64,000 bases of DNA, taken from assembly GCA_021737645.1 (NCBI GenBank), contig JAIPDO010000007.1, forward strand, positions 1-64,000, read 5' to 3'. Each line of letters opens with the position of its first letter. The stretch's first letter is position 1. The stretch is from Desulfarculaceae bacterium (GTDB taxonomy: Bacteria > Desulfobacterota > Desulfarculia > Desulfarculales > Desulfarculaceae). The position numbers and the translations under genes are program-made. Below, piece by piece: positions 24,884 to 33,316 of the stretch. Below the pieces are notes generated by a model. That model was not told the origin of the DNA. It was given only the letters and a program-made list of their open reading frames with translations, and ran no database searches.

Positions 24884-24913
24884 TTGACTTTAAATTAAAT
24901 TAAATTTTAGAAT
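24884..24913 (+). promoter_or_regulatory. Promoter of the IclR regulator gene
   Basis: TTGACT (24884-24889) and TAGAAT (24908-24913) are 18 bp apart. On the opposite strand TTGTCT (24920-24925) and TAATTT (24897-24902) form an overlapping divergent promoter for the acyl-CoA dehydrogenase gene. Confidence 0.5.
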
Positions 24914-24931
24914 AACGCAAGACAATACGAG

Positions 24932-24948
24932 GTAACGCATTGCGCGAC
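24932..24948. promoter_or_regulatory. Operator copy overlapping the IclR start codon
   Basis: GTAACGCATTGCGCGAC keeps the complete left arm TAACGCA and five of seven right-arm bases. The putative TTG start codon (24940-24942) lies at its centre. A half-site ATAACGCA precedes it at 24912. The identical 17-mer occurs inverted at 37554-37570. Confidence 0.65.
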
Positions 24949-25728
24949 AGAAAGTTTATCCAATCCGTAGGCAAAGCCATTGCCATAATGGAACTATTTG
25001 GCAGTTCCCCCGAACCTCTGTCCCTCACCCAGATAGCCGAACGTCTGGAAACCAACAAGACCACGGTGCAGCGTTTCCTCTATACCCTGATGGAACTGGG
25101 CTATGTGCGCATCCTCACCGGAAAGCGCTACATGCTGGGCAACAAGGTGCTCAGTTTGGCTTTTCAGTTTTTGCACAGCGAGGGCGTGTTCAGCATCGCA
25201 CGCCCTTACCTTGAAGATCTGTCCAACAGCCTGGAACGCAGCGTAAGCATGGGTGTGTTGGACGGCGCCGAGGTGTTGGTGATTTTCCGCAAGGAACGCA
25301 CCCGCTACTATCCATTCGCGGTGTATGTCGGTTCTCGGGTGCCCGCCCACTGCACCACCATGGGGAAAGTACTTTTGGCCTCCCTGCCCACGGACAAAGC
25401 CAAGGAACTCCTGGACCAGATGAACTTATTCAAGGTAACCCCCAACACCGTGGTTAATAAGAACGGAATCATAAAGGACCTCAAAGCCACCAGAGACCGG
25501 GGTTATGCCATTTCCGACGGAGAGTTTTCTCTGGATCTTTATTCCATTGGGGTCCCTCTGCTCAATCACGAAGGTCAAGTAGTGGCCTCGGTGGCGCTTT
25601 CTCTAAACACCAGCGACAAGCCGGTGCAAAAGACCGTTGATAAAGCATTGGACAAACTGTTTCAAACCGGAAAAGTGATATCCCAGGGTCTAGGTTACGA
25701 AGGCTCGTACCCGGTAATTCCATCTTAG
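24940..25728 (+). CDS. IclR family transcriptional regulator
   Basis: A 262-residue protein. The N-terminal winged helix (SVGKAIAIMELF, LSLTQIAERLETNKTTVQRFL) is followed by the IclR ligand domain (ARPYLEDLSNSLERSVSMGVLDG, VPAHCTTMGKVLLASLP). The only upstream start giving the full helix-turn-helix domain is TTG at 24940, with GAGG seven bases before it; the first ATG (Met17) would cut the first helix. It precedes the TRAP transporter genes on the same strand and is divergent from an acyl-CoA dehydrogenase operon. Effectors of this family are usually aromatic or aliphatic acids. Confidence 0.87.
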   Translation: MRDRKFIQSVGKAIAIMELFGSSPEPLSLTQIAERLETNKTTVQRFLYTLMELGYVRILTGKRYMLGNKVLSLAFQFLHSEGVFSIARPYLEDLSNSLERSVSMGVLDGAEVLVIFRKERTRYYPFAVYVGSRVPAHCTTMGKVLLASLPTDKAKELLDQMNLFKVTPNTVVNKNGIIKDLKATRDRGYAISDGEFSLDLYSIGVPLLNHEGQVVASVALSLNTSDKPVQKTVDKALDKLFQTGKVISQGLGYEGSYPVIPS

Positions 25729-26065
25729 AAATACAACTTTGAGCGCCCGGATAGCCTTTACTCCCCTATTTGCTTGATGTAACCAAGGGGTAATAATTTT
25801 GAGGGCTGTTTTTTCCAATTTTTGCCGCTTGATTATCAACACTCCGCCCAGTGCCGCTCAATTCACCCACACCTGTGTCGGGTGGAGCACCCTTGTGCCT
25901 CCGTTGTGCGCCGCGGCAAACATCGCATCTCAACCACATAGAGTTTCCAACTCAATAACCAACCGTTGGATTAAACCTTCGTTGCGGGTCCCACTCAAAA
26001 ACTAAGTCGAACCCGGAACGGGGGGAGTGCATAGGATTGTTTTCATGAACCAGGAGGGAAAGATC
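25729..26065 (+). other. Intergenic region before the TAXI-TRAP genes
   Basis: 337 nt, less GC-rich than the genes. A T run (CTGTTTTTT, about 25806) after the IclR stop, preceded by imperfect inverted repeats, suggests a weak terminator. No convincing promoter box or operator was found; the 68-residue ORF in the track lacks a ribosome-binding site. Confidence 0.4.
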
Positions 26066-27220
26066 ATGAGAAACTTAGTCAAAAAGAAAATTATCTTTAT
26101 TCTGGGTGCGATCTTGGCACTGGCCTTGGCCTCCGCGCCGGGCGCCTGGGCAGGCGACAAGGTGGCGATGCCCAAAACCATGGTGTGGAGCTGCTACGAC
26201 GTAGGCTCGTCAGGCTACATGCAGGCCTCGGCCATCGCCGATGCCTTTGGCAAGAAGTTCGGCATGCGCATCCGCCTGCTGCCTTCGGGCACCTCCATCG
26301 GCCGTTTGATGCCCCTGACCGCCAACCGGGTGGCCTGCGGCTTCCTGGCCAACGAGGTGTACTTTGCGGCGGAAGGCCTTTATGACTTCGCCACCGTGCA
26401 GTGGGGTCCCCAGGACCTCCGGGTGATCCTGGCCCACCCGGCCACCATCGCCTTGGCCACCACCAAAGAATCGGGCATAAAGAGCTTCAAGGACCTCAAG
26501 GGCAAGCGGGTGTCCTATATCCCCGGCGCTCCCACCCTCAACGTCAAAATGGACGCCTTCTTGGCCTTCGCCGGCCTGACCTGGAAGGACGTGCAAAAGG
26601 TGGAGTTCCCCAGCTATGCCTCTTCCCTTAAGGCTCTCATCGAGGGCAAGACCGACGCTTCGGTAACCGTCACCTCGGCCTCCATCATGTACGAGCTGGA
26701 GACTTCCTCCCGCGGCCTCTACTGGATTCCGTTCGACCCCAAGGACAAGGCCGCCTGGAAGCGCATGACCAAGGTTGCCCCCTTCCTGGCCCCTGCCCAG
26801 GAAACCATCGGCGCGGGCATCTCCCCGGAAAAGCCCGTGTGGCTGGCTGAGTACCGCTACCCCATGATCACCGTGTACGCCAACAAGGACGCCAACTGGG
26901 TTTACAACATGGCCAAGGCCATGGACGAAACCTTTGACCTGTACAAGAGCGCCCATAAGGTCATGCCCCTGTGGAACATCAAGAAGTCCGGTAACCCTCC
27001 GGCAGACGCCCCCTTCCATGAGGGCGCCATCCGCTACCTGAAAGAAAAGGGTGTGTGGACCGCCGAGGCCCAGGCATGGAACGACGGGCGCGTGGCTCAC
27101 ATGAAGAAGCTCCAGGCTGCCTGGGAAAAGGCCCTGGATGAAAAGACGGCCAAGAAAATCAAGGAAAAGAAGTTCGGGGAGTTCTGGCTCAAGATTCGGG
27201 CCGAGGCCTTGGCCAAATAA
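26066..27220 (+). CDS. TAXI family TRAP transporter solute-binding protein
   Basis: About 384 residues. A Sec signal peptide (KKKIIFILGAILALALASAPGAWA) is followed by the TAXI-type fold: SSGYMQASAIADAFGKKFGM, LLPSGTSIGRLMPL, and a DLKGKRVSYIPGAP segment. It should bind a carboxylic acid in the periplasm and deliver it to the fused permease encoded next. The ATG at 26066 follows AGGAGGG with 7-nt spacing; the track's start 13 codons upstream has no such site. A strong hairpin directly after the stop should raise its level over the permease. Confidence 0.9.
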   Translation: MRNLVKKKIIFILGAILALALASAPGAWAGDKVAMPKTMVWSCYDVGSSGYMQASAIADAFGKKFGMRIRLLPSGTSIGRLMPLTANRVACGFLANEVYFAAEGLYDFATVQWGPQDLRVILAHPATIALATTKESGIKSFKDLKGKRVSYIPGAPTLNVKMDAFLAFAGLTWKDVQKVEFPSYASSLKALIEGKTDASVTVTSASIMYELETSSRGLYWIPFDPKDKAAWKRMTKVAPFLAPAQETIGAGISPEKPVWLAEYRYPMITVYANKDANWVYNMAKAMDETFDLYKSAHKVMPLWNIKKSGNPPADAPFHEGAIRYLKEKGVWTAEAQAWNDGRVAHMKKLQAAWEKALDEKTAKKIKEKKFGEFWLKIRAEALAK

Positions 27221-27231
27221 GCATAAACCAA

Positions 27232-27273
27232 GTTTGGCCGGCGCCCATGACGGCGCCGGCCAAACCATTTTTT
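27232..27273 (+). terminator. Strong intra-operon terminator/attenuator between TRAP receptor and permease
   Basis: GTTTGGCCGGCGCC pairs perfectly with GGCGCCGGCCAAAC (14 bp, 6-nt loop) and is followed by CATTTTTTG. It has full rho-independent terminator form, so permease expression probably depends on partial read-through. Confidence 0.88.
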
Positions 27274-27328
27274 GTGTCTTCCCAGGTGAACATGGGCAAA
27301 TCAAATATAAGTAGCTAGGGTAAAAATC

Positions 27329-29272
27329 ATGTCCGACATGCCGCGTGAAAGCATTAAACCGATGCGGGTCAGGTCCTCTAAGGTGGTGTACATATTGGCC
27401 GCCGTCCTGTCCGTGCTGGGCACCCTGTTGTGCATCAACCAGATCTTCCACCTGAAGATCGGCGGATTCATGCCCATAGGCAACGCCTACTACTACTACA
27501 TCTTGGCCACTTACCTTTCCCTGGTCTTTTTGCTCTTCCCAGGCAGCAAGGCAGGCAACGTCAAGGTCATGTGGTACGACTGGGCCCTGTTCTTCCTGAG
27601 CGTGAGCATCAACTTGTACCTGGGAGCCAACGCATACAACATCCTCACCAAGGGATGGGAATTTGCCGCCCCCAGCCTGCCCACCTTGGCCAGCGGCATG
27701 CTTTGTCTCCTGGCCCTGGAAGGAGTGCGGCGAGCCGGCGGTGGCTCCCTGTTCTGGATATGCCTGGGTTTTTCCGTTTACCCATTGTTTGCCGGATACA
27801 TGCCCGGCTTCCTCTGGGGCAACGAACTGAGCCTCATGGAAACCGTGCGCTACCACGCCATGGGCGTGGAAAGCATAATCGGCATACCCACTCGGGTGGT
27901 GGGCAACCTGCTGATCGGCTTCATCATCTTCGGAGTGGCCCTGGTCTCCACCGGCGGGGGCAAGTTCTTCATGGACTTTGCCATGTCCCTAATGGGGCAC
28001 AGCCGGGGCGGGGCGGCCAAGGTCTCGGTCATCTCCAGCGCCTTCATGGCCAGCCTCAGCGGCAGCGTGATTTCCAATGTGGTCACCACCGGCGCAATGA
28101 CCATTCCGGCCATGAAAAAAACCGGCTACAGCCCCGTATGGGCCGCATCGGTTGAGGCCTGCTCATCCACCGGCGGCTCCATCATGCCTCCGGTCATGGG
28201 CGCGGCGGGTTTTTTGATCGCCTCTTTTTTGAATGTGCCCTACGCCGTGGTGATGCTGGCCGCTTTCTTCCCGGCCTTTTTGTATTACTTCACCCTGCTG
28301 TTGCAGGTGGACCTGCATGCCGTGTCCCACAACATGGGAGGCATGCCCAAGGACCAGCTCCCGCGCTTCGGAGAAACCATGCGCAAAGGCTGGTTTTTCC
28401 TGGGCACCATCTTCCTGCTGGTATTCATACTTTTTTACATGCGCACCGAGGCCTGGGCGCCTTTCTTTGTAATGATATTCCTGTTCACCTGCTCCATGCT
28501 ACGCCGTGAGACCCGCCTCAATCTGCGCAGCTTCATCGGCTTTTTGGTGGATTCGGGCCGTTTGCTGGCCCAGATCGCGGGCATCCTGGCCGGCGTCGGG
28601 CTTATCATCGGAGCCCTGTCCTGCACCGGCGTGGCCAACTCCTTCAGCCGAGAGCTGGTGCTCTACGCCGGAGGCAACGTGGCTCTGCTGTTGATCTTCG
28701 GCGCGCTCACCAGCTTCGTGTTGGGTATCGGCATGACCGTGACCGCATGCTACGTATTTTTGGCCATCGTGCTGGTCCCGGCCCTGGTGGGCGTGGGGCT
28801 CAACGAAATGGGAGCCCACCTTTTCGTGCTCTATTGGGGCTGCCTGTCCTACATAACCCCGCCGGTGGCCCTGGGCGCCATCACCGCCGCGGCCATTGCC
28901 GGCTCCGACCCCATGAAGACGGGCTTCTTGTCCATGCGCCTGGGCTCGGCCAAATACATCGTGCCCTTCTTGTTCGTACTCAATCCCGCCATGATCATGG
29001 ACGGCACACCGGGCGAAGTAATTCCCACGATCATCTCATCCTTGATCGGGTGCGTCCTCTTGGCCGGCAGCTTGGAAGGGCATCTCTACGGCTTCGGCAA
29101 ACTGCCCTGGGTGTACAGAGGCCTGCTTTTCTGCACGGCCTTCTTGTTCCTATTCCCCCATCTGCCTACCGACCTGGCGGGCGTAGCGCTGTTGATTGCG
29201 CTTTACATCTTGGCCAAAATCGGGCCTTTTAAACTGGATCGGAGTTTGCAAACTCCGCAAAACGCCGGTTAA
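27329..29272 (+). CDS. TRAP transporter fused permease (TAXI type, DctQ-DctM)
   Basis: A 647-residue, highly hydrophobic protein with many predicted membrane spans: an N-terminal four-helix DctQ-like part and a long DctM-like part (ISSAFMASLSGSVISNVV, EACSSTGGSIMPPVMGAAGF, GIGMTVTACYVFLA). This matches the fused permeases that pair with TAXI receptors. Import is driven by an ion gradient. ATG behind AGGG. Substrate is unknown; the neighbouring nitronate-monooxygenase-family gene and IclR regulator suggest an organic acid whose breakdown starts nearby. Confidence 0.92.
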   Translation: MSDMPRESIKPMRVRSSKVVYILAAVLSVLGTLLCINQIFHLKIGGFMPIGNAYYYYILATYLSLVFLLFPGSKAGNVKVMWYDWALFFLSVSINLYLGANAYNILTKGWEFAAPSLPTLASGMLCLLALEGVRRAGGGSLFWICLGFSVYPLFAGYMPGFLWGNELSLMETVRYHAMGVESIIGIPTRVVGNLLIGFIIFGVALVSTGGGKFFMDFAMSLMGHSRGGAAKVSVISSAFMASLSGSVISNVVTTGAMTIPAMKKTGYSPVWAASVEACSSTGGSIMPPVMGAAGFLIASFLNVPYAVVMLAAFFPAFLYYFTLLLQVDLHAVSHNMGGMPKDQLPRFGETMRKGWFFLGTIFLLVFILFYMRTEAWAPFFVMIFLFTCSMLRRETRLNLRSFIGFLVDSGRLLAQIAGILAGVGLIIGALSCTGVANSFSRELVLYAGGNVALLLIFGALTSFVLGIGMTVTACYVFLAIVLVPALVGVGLNEMGAHLFVLYWGCLSYITPPVALGAITAAAIAGSDPMKTGFLSMRLGSAKYIVPFLFVLNPAMIMDGTPGEVIPTIISSLIGCVLLAGSLEGHLYGFGKLPWVYRGLLFCTAFLFLFPHLPTDLAGVALLIALYILAKIGPFKLDRSLQTPQNAG

Positions 29273-29316
29273 GTTTTTTAGTTCTGCCCCTCAATAAAGC
29301 GTTGCGAGATATTTTT

Positions 29317-30279
29317 ATGTTATCGACTGAACTGACCAAGCGCCTCGGCATAGAGCATCCTATCCAGTGCGGCACCATGCAGTGGTTATCTCGGGCGGAG
29401 TTGGTGGGGCCGGTGGCCGAGGCCGGGGCCCTGGCCTGCATCGCCTCAGCCATAAACCCCGACCCGGCGGCCCTGCGCGAAGAGATAGACAAGACTCGCG
29501 CTTACACCAGCCGCCCTTTCGGGGTCAACGTCTCTCTTTTCCCCAGCCTGTCGGCCAGCGACATCGGCAAGCTAATCAGCGTCGTGGCGGAAAGCGGGGT
29601 GGGCATTTTGGAGACAGCGGGCCGCAGCCCGGAGCCCTACCGCGCCCAGATCAAGGAGGCGGGCCTGTTCCACATTCACAAGTGCGCCCGCATCCGCGAC
29701 GCCCTCAAGGCCCAAAGCTTGGGAGTGGACGCCATTTCAGTAGTGGGCGTGGAGTGCGGCGGCCATCCCGGCGAGGCGGGCCTGGGCTCCATCGTGTTGA
29801 TCCCTCAGGTGGTCAGCGCGGTGGACCGCCCGGTGATCGGCGGCGGCGGTTTCTGCGACGGCCGCACCCTGGCCGCGGGATTGGCCATGGGCGCCCAGTG
29901 CATCAACATGGGCACCCGTTTCATAATGACCAAGGAATGCCCCGGCCACGCCGATTTAAAAGAGTTCTACTTGAAGTCGGCCGCCGCCGACACCATGCTC
30001 ATAATGGGTTCGCTCAAAAACACCGGGCGGGTGCTGCGCACCGCTTGGAGCGAAGAAGTGGACCGCCTGGAAAAAGATGGCGCGGGCATTGAAACGTTGG
30101 CCCCGTATATCTCCGGGCAATTGGCGCGCCAAGGATGGGCCGACGGCGGCAAGGACAAGGGGCTGTATTACGCAGGGCAGGTGGTGGAGCGCTGCGGCGA
30201 TCTGCCCAGTGTAGATGAGTTGGTAAGCAAGATCGTGGCCGAAGCGCAAGAGGTCATCAAAGGCTTGGCCGGGGCCTGA
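29317..30279 (+). CDS. Nitronate monooxygenase (2-nitropropane dioxygenase) family flavoprotein
   Basis: About 320 residues, an FMN TIM barrel. IEHPIQCGTMQWLSRAELV, GVECGGHPGEAGLG with the family histidine, and GGGFCDGRTLAAGLAMGAQ for the FMN phosphate are present. In anaerobes members of this family are often enoyl reductase-like (FabK-like) or of unknown role rather than true nitronate oxidases. I use the ATG at 29317; the TTG five codons upstream in the track is less likely. It is 44 nt after the permease gene, so it is probably co-transcribed and may act on the imported compound. Confidence 0.83.
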   Translation: MLSTELTKRLGIEHPIQCGTMQWLSRAELVGPVAEAGALACIASAINPDPAALREEIDKTRAYTSRPFGVNVSLFPSLSASDIGKLISVVAESGVGILETAGRSPEPYRAQIKEAGLFHIHKCARIRDALKAQSLGVDAISVVGVECGGHPGEAGLGSIVLIPQVVSAVDRPVIGGGGFCDGRTLAAGLAMGAQCINMGTRFIMTKECPGHADLKEFYLKSAAADTMLIMGSLKNTGRVLRTAWSEEVDRLEKDGAGIETLAPYISGQLARQGWADGGKDKGLYYAGQVVERCGDLPSVDELVSKIVAEAQEVIKGLAGA

Positions 30280-30306
30280 GGGCCTATTGAACCGATGCCG
30301 AGGGCG

Positions 30307-31023
30307 TTACAGGTCCACACCCAGCATCGATTCGCTTTCAGACTGGGCGCGCAAGCTTTCGACAATCCTTTTGGCTCCAGACGCCAGATGGACGCGGGTG
30401 GTCTCCTGGGCCAGTTCCACGTCCCTCTGGCGTAGCGCGTCCAGAAGCTCTTTATGCTCCCGGTAAATTCCTTTGAAGGTGTCGCTGTGTAAATATTCGG
30501 GGCGATACTTGAGGAAGATTTTTTCAAAGATATCCTTGAGCAACCGGCAGATCACCTCGTTGCCCGAAATTTTGGCGATGCGCAGGTGGAACTCGGCGTC
30601 CACCAAAATAAACTGCCGCCTGGCCCGGTCGCTTTGGCCCACCCGCTGGCGGGCAAAAGTCTTGCGCACCTGATCAAGCTTCTTGTTGGTTATCTTCTCC
30701 ACCACTTTGGGAATCAGGTAAAGCTCCAGGGCTTCGCGCGCCTCGTAAAGCTCCTGGGCCTCCTGCTCGTTTATCTCTCCCAGGAAATAACCCTTGTTGG
30801 GCACATACTCCACCAGGCCCGAGGCCTCCAGCCGGTTGAGCGCCTGAATCACCGGGGTTACCGAGATGTTCAACCGCTGCGACATGTCGTTGTAGTGAAT
30901 CTTCTGCCCGGGAGCGAGCTGGTTGAGATAGAGCATCTCCTTGATGCGCCGGTAGGCCTCTTCGATGGCCACACCCTTGCGGGAGGCTCCTTTAGCGTTT
31001 TTGACTTCGCCGTCTGTGGGCAT
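30307..31023 (-). CDS. GntR family regulator with FCD domain (paralogue 2)
   Basis: A 238-residue paralogue of the regulators at 16903 and 38042. The winged helix has MSQRLNISVTPVIQALNRLEA and VEYVPNKGYFLGE. The FCD domain has LVDAEFHLRIAK, EHKELLDALRQRD and HLASGAKR. It converges with the nitronate-monooxygenase-family gene. No TAACGCA-type palindrome was found in its own upstream region, unlike the other two paralogues, so it may regulate by a different site or not regulate itself. The ribosome-binding site is weak. Confidence 0.9.
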   Translation of the reverse strand: MPTDGEVKNAKGASRKGVAIEEAYRRIKEMLYLNQLAPGQKIHYNDMSQRLNISVTPVIQALNRLEASGLVEYVPNKGYFLGEINEQEAQELYEAREALELYLIPKVVEKITNKKLDQVRKTFARQRVGQSDRARRQFILVDAEFHLRIAKISGNEVICRLLKDIFEKIFLKYRPEYLHSDTFKGIYREHKELLDALRQRDVELAQETTRVHLASGAKRIVESLRAQSESESMLGVDL

Positions 31024-31413
31024 GGTCTAGCCGTTTCACCCCGCCGGTGACTTGAAAGAGCAATTGGGCCGGAACCAACCGGAGCTAAAGTGTTCAGCCC
31101 AAAAATGGGTTTGTGGTGACAATTGGAAACATTTCCTAACCTTGCAGATTTATAACCCACAAGGTGTTTCCTGTCCAGCCTGGCCCATAACCCCTTCCCC
31201 CATGGGCACGGCCATGGCCAAGTTGAACCCCAGCCCTCAAAAGAAGGCTGGGGTTCATTTTAATTGCGCCCCCGCATTATCGGCCCGAAGTGTTAAATCC
31301 TCCAACCAGCTTGAGGATTCGGACCAGCGCGGGGAAACGCGCCCCCCCTATATTTTCAACTCGCCACGATTCATTAGCCACTTGGGGCTGGATGTCCTAA
31401 GGCAAACCCGTGC
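31024..31413. other. Intergenic region with an orphan plus-strand hairpin
   Basis: 390 nt between GntR paralogue 2 and the alcohol dehydrogenase gene, both on the minus strand. A 10-bp hairpin with a T-rich tail on the plus strand has no plus-strand gene before it. The ORF at 31052-31492 runs through the hairpin and into the dehydrogenase gene and looks non-coding. A divergent small RNA is possible. Confidence 0.4.
31226..31265 (+). terminator. Orphan terminator-like hairpin
   Basis: AACCCCAGCC pairs perfectly with GGCTGGGGTT over a 10-nt loop, followed by CATTTTAATT on the plus strand. Its orientation does not suit the minus-strand genes on either side. Confidence 0.55.
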
Positions 31414-32517
31414 TCACATATTCACCACGCCGCGCAGGTTCTTGCCGGCCACAAGGTCGGCGAATCCCTGGTTGATATCTTCCAGGCTATAGCGGGCGCT
31501 GATCAAGGCATCCAGGTCCAGGCGGCCTATCTTGTAAAGGTCCAGCAGCATAGCCAGGTCAGTACACATGTCGCTGGAGCCGTAGTAGCAGGACAGCAGC
31601 GACTTTTCCATGACCAACAGAGGGGTCAAGGGGAGGTCCAACTTTTGATCCGCCGGGCCCATGCCCACCATGATCACCTTGCCGCCGCGCCGGATGACTT
31701 CAACGCCAAGCGCCACCAACTGAGGGCTGCCCACCACGTCAAAGGCAAAGTCCGCACCCCTGCCGCTGGTGAATTCCATCACCTTTTCCACCACGTTTTC
31801 ATTGCTCGAATTGATGGTGTGGGTGGCCCCGAATTTTTTGGCCAACTCCAGCTTGTTGTCCAGCAGATCCACAGCGATGATCTTGGTGGCTCCGGCCAAC
31901 ACGGATCCTTGGATGACGTTGATGCCCACGCCGCCGCTACCGATGATCACCACGCTGCTGCCGGGTTTGACCTTGGCGGTGTTGAGCACCGCGCCGACCC
32001 CGGTGATAACGCCGCAGCCGGTGAGAGCGGCTATCTCAAAGGGAATTTCTTTATCTATGGGTAACACGCAGTTCTGAGTCATCACGTTGAAGCGGTTGAA
32101 GGTGCCCACCCCGGTCATGTTGAAAATGTTGGTGTCGCCTTTGTGCAGGCGATGGGTGCCGTCGGGCATCATGCCTCCGCGGGTGAATTCGCGGAAGTCG
32201 CACATATACGGTTGGCCGTGCTGGCAATAGAAACAATGCCCGCAGGAGGGAGCCCATAAAATCATTACATGGTCACCTGGCTTGACCTTTTCCACCCCGG
32301 GGCCCACTTCGCGCACGATGCCCGCGCCCTCATGGCCGGGTATGCAAGGCAAGGGAGGCATCTGAAACACGCCGGTAAGCACCGACAGGTCGCTGTGGCA
32401 AATGCCCGCGGCCTTCATCTCCACCAAAACCTCGCCTTTTTTGGGCGGGTCCAGTTCCAGTTCCTCAATTACCAGTGGGGTATTTCGTTCGTATAAAACC
32501 GCGCCGGTAGTTTTCAT
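31414..32517 (-). CDS. Zinc-dependent alcohol dehydrogenase
   Basis: About 367 residues of the medium-chain dehydrogenase family. The catalytic zinc site is in [11 protein letters not shown] and [14 protein letters not shown], the structural zinc site is [15 protein letters not shown], and the NAD(P) fold is [16 protein letters not shown]. It oxidises an alcohol to an aldehyde or ketone, or the reverse. The ATG at 32517 lies behind GGGGAG; the track's 19 extra codons are not supported. It follows the LIV transporter 1 genes on the same strand after about 100 nt, so the imported substrate or a product may be an alcohol. Confidence 0.88.
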   Translation of the reverse strand: MKTTGAVLYERNTPLVIEELELDPPKKGEVLVEMKAAGICHSDLSVLTGVFQMPPLPCIPGHEGAGIVREVGPGVEKVKPGDHVMILWAPSCGHCFYCQHGQPYMCDFREFTRGGMMPDGTHRLHKGDTNIFNMTGVGTFNRFNVMTQNCVLPIDKEIPFEIAALTGCGVITGVGAVLNTAKVKPGSSVVIIGSGGVGINVIQGSVLAGATKIIAVDLLDNKLELAKKFGATHTINSSNENVVEKVMEFTSGRGADFAFDVVGSPQLVALGVEVIRRGGKVIMVGMGPADQKLDLPLTPLLVMEKSLLSCYYGSSDMCTDLAMLLDLYKIGRLDLDALISARYSLEDINQGFADLVAGKNLRGVVNM

Positions 32518-32614
32518 GATAGCTGGCTCCCCTCTCCCGGGGCATCTGTTCGCCCCGGCAAAATCAATCTCCATTCACAACACATCTCAGTTGCAACACA
32601 TCTCACACTCGCAC

Positions 32615-33316
32615 TCACACCCCCAGGTAGCGGTCCAAGATCATGGGATCGTCCCGCAATTGTTGAGAGTTCCCATGCCAGCAAACTTGGCCCTTTTCCA
32701 AAATGTAGGAGCGGCTGGATACGTCCAGCACAAAGGACGAATCTTGCTCGGAGATAAGGATGGTAACACCCTCATTTTGGATGAGCAATATTTGCTCTTT
32801 GATCGCCCGGACCACCAAGGGCGCCAGGCCTTCGGACAACTCGTCGAGCAAAAGAAGGCTGGGGTTGCCCATGAGGGTCCTGGCTATGGTGAGCATCTGC
32901 TGCTCCCCGCCGGAAAGGGTGCCCCCCTGCTGGTTGCGCCGCTCCTTGAGTATGGGAAACAGGACGTAGATCTTTTCCAAATCCCAGCCGCTGCGCCCGC
33001 TGTTTTTTTGCATCCCCATCTCCAGGTTTTCCTTTACCGAGAGGTTGGGGAAAATGTCGCGGTCCTCGGGAACGAAGCCCACGCCCTGGCGGGCGATCTG
33101 AAACGGCTGGCGGCCGTTTATCTTGCGGTCCTGGAAATAGATCCGGCCCTTGCGCGGAGGAGTCAGGCCGATGATGCTCCTGAGCAAGGTGGTCTTGCCC
33201 ACCCCGTTGCGGCCCAGCACGCTTACCGTCTCGCCCTCGGCCACCTCCAGGCTGACCCCGAACAGGATGTGGGTGGCGTCGTAGTAGGTGTCTATGTTGT
33301 CTACTTTGAGAAACAC
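32615..33316 (-). CDS. livF: LIV-type ABC transporter ATP-binding protein LivF (transporter 1)
   Basis: A 233-residue ATPase with Walker A GRNGVGKTTLLR, signature LSGGEQQML and Walker B SLLLLDELSEGLAP. The short form without the LivG C-terminal extension is LivF. Its ATG overlaps the LivG stop. It powers import of branched-chain-amino-acid-like or carboxylic acid substrates. Given the catabolic neighbours, an aliphatic or aromatic acid is as likely as an amino acid. Confidence 0.92.
   Translation of the reverse strand: MFLKVDNIDTYYDATHILFGVSLEVAEGETVSVLGRNGVGKTTLLRSIIGLTPPRKGRIYFQDRKINGRQPFQIARQGVGFVPEDRDIFPNLSVKENLEMGMQKNSGRSGWDLEKIYVLFPILKERRNQQGGTLSGGEQQMLTIARTLMGNPSLLLLDELSEGLAPLVVRAIKEQILLIQNEGVTILISEQDSSFVLDVSSRSYILEKGQVCWHGNSQQLRDDPMILDRYLGV

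Noticed and set aside
26210-27856. 548-residue minus-strand ORF
   Set aside because: Antisense to the TAXI receptor and the TRAP permease start; His/Gly-rich composition and no recognisable domain.
31052-31492. 146-residue plus-strand ORF
   Set aside because: It passes through a terminator-like hairpin and overlaps the end of the alcohol dehydrogenase gene; no similarity recognised.
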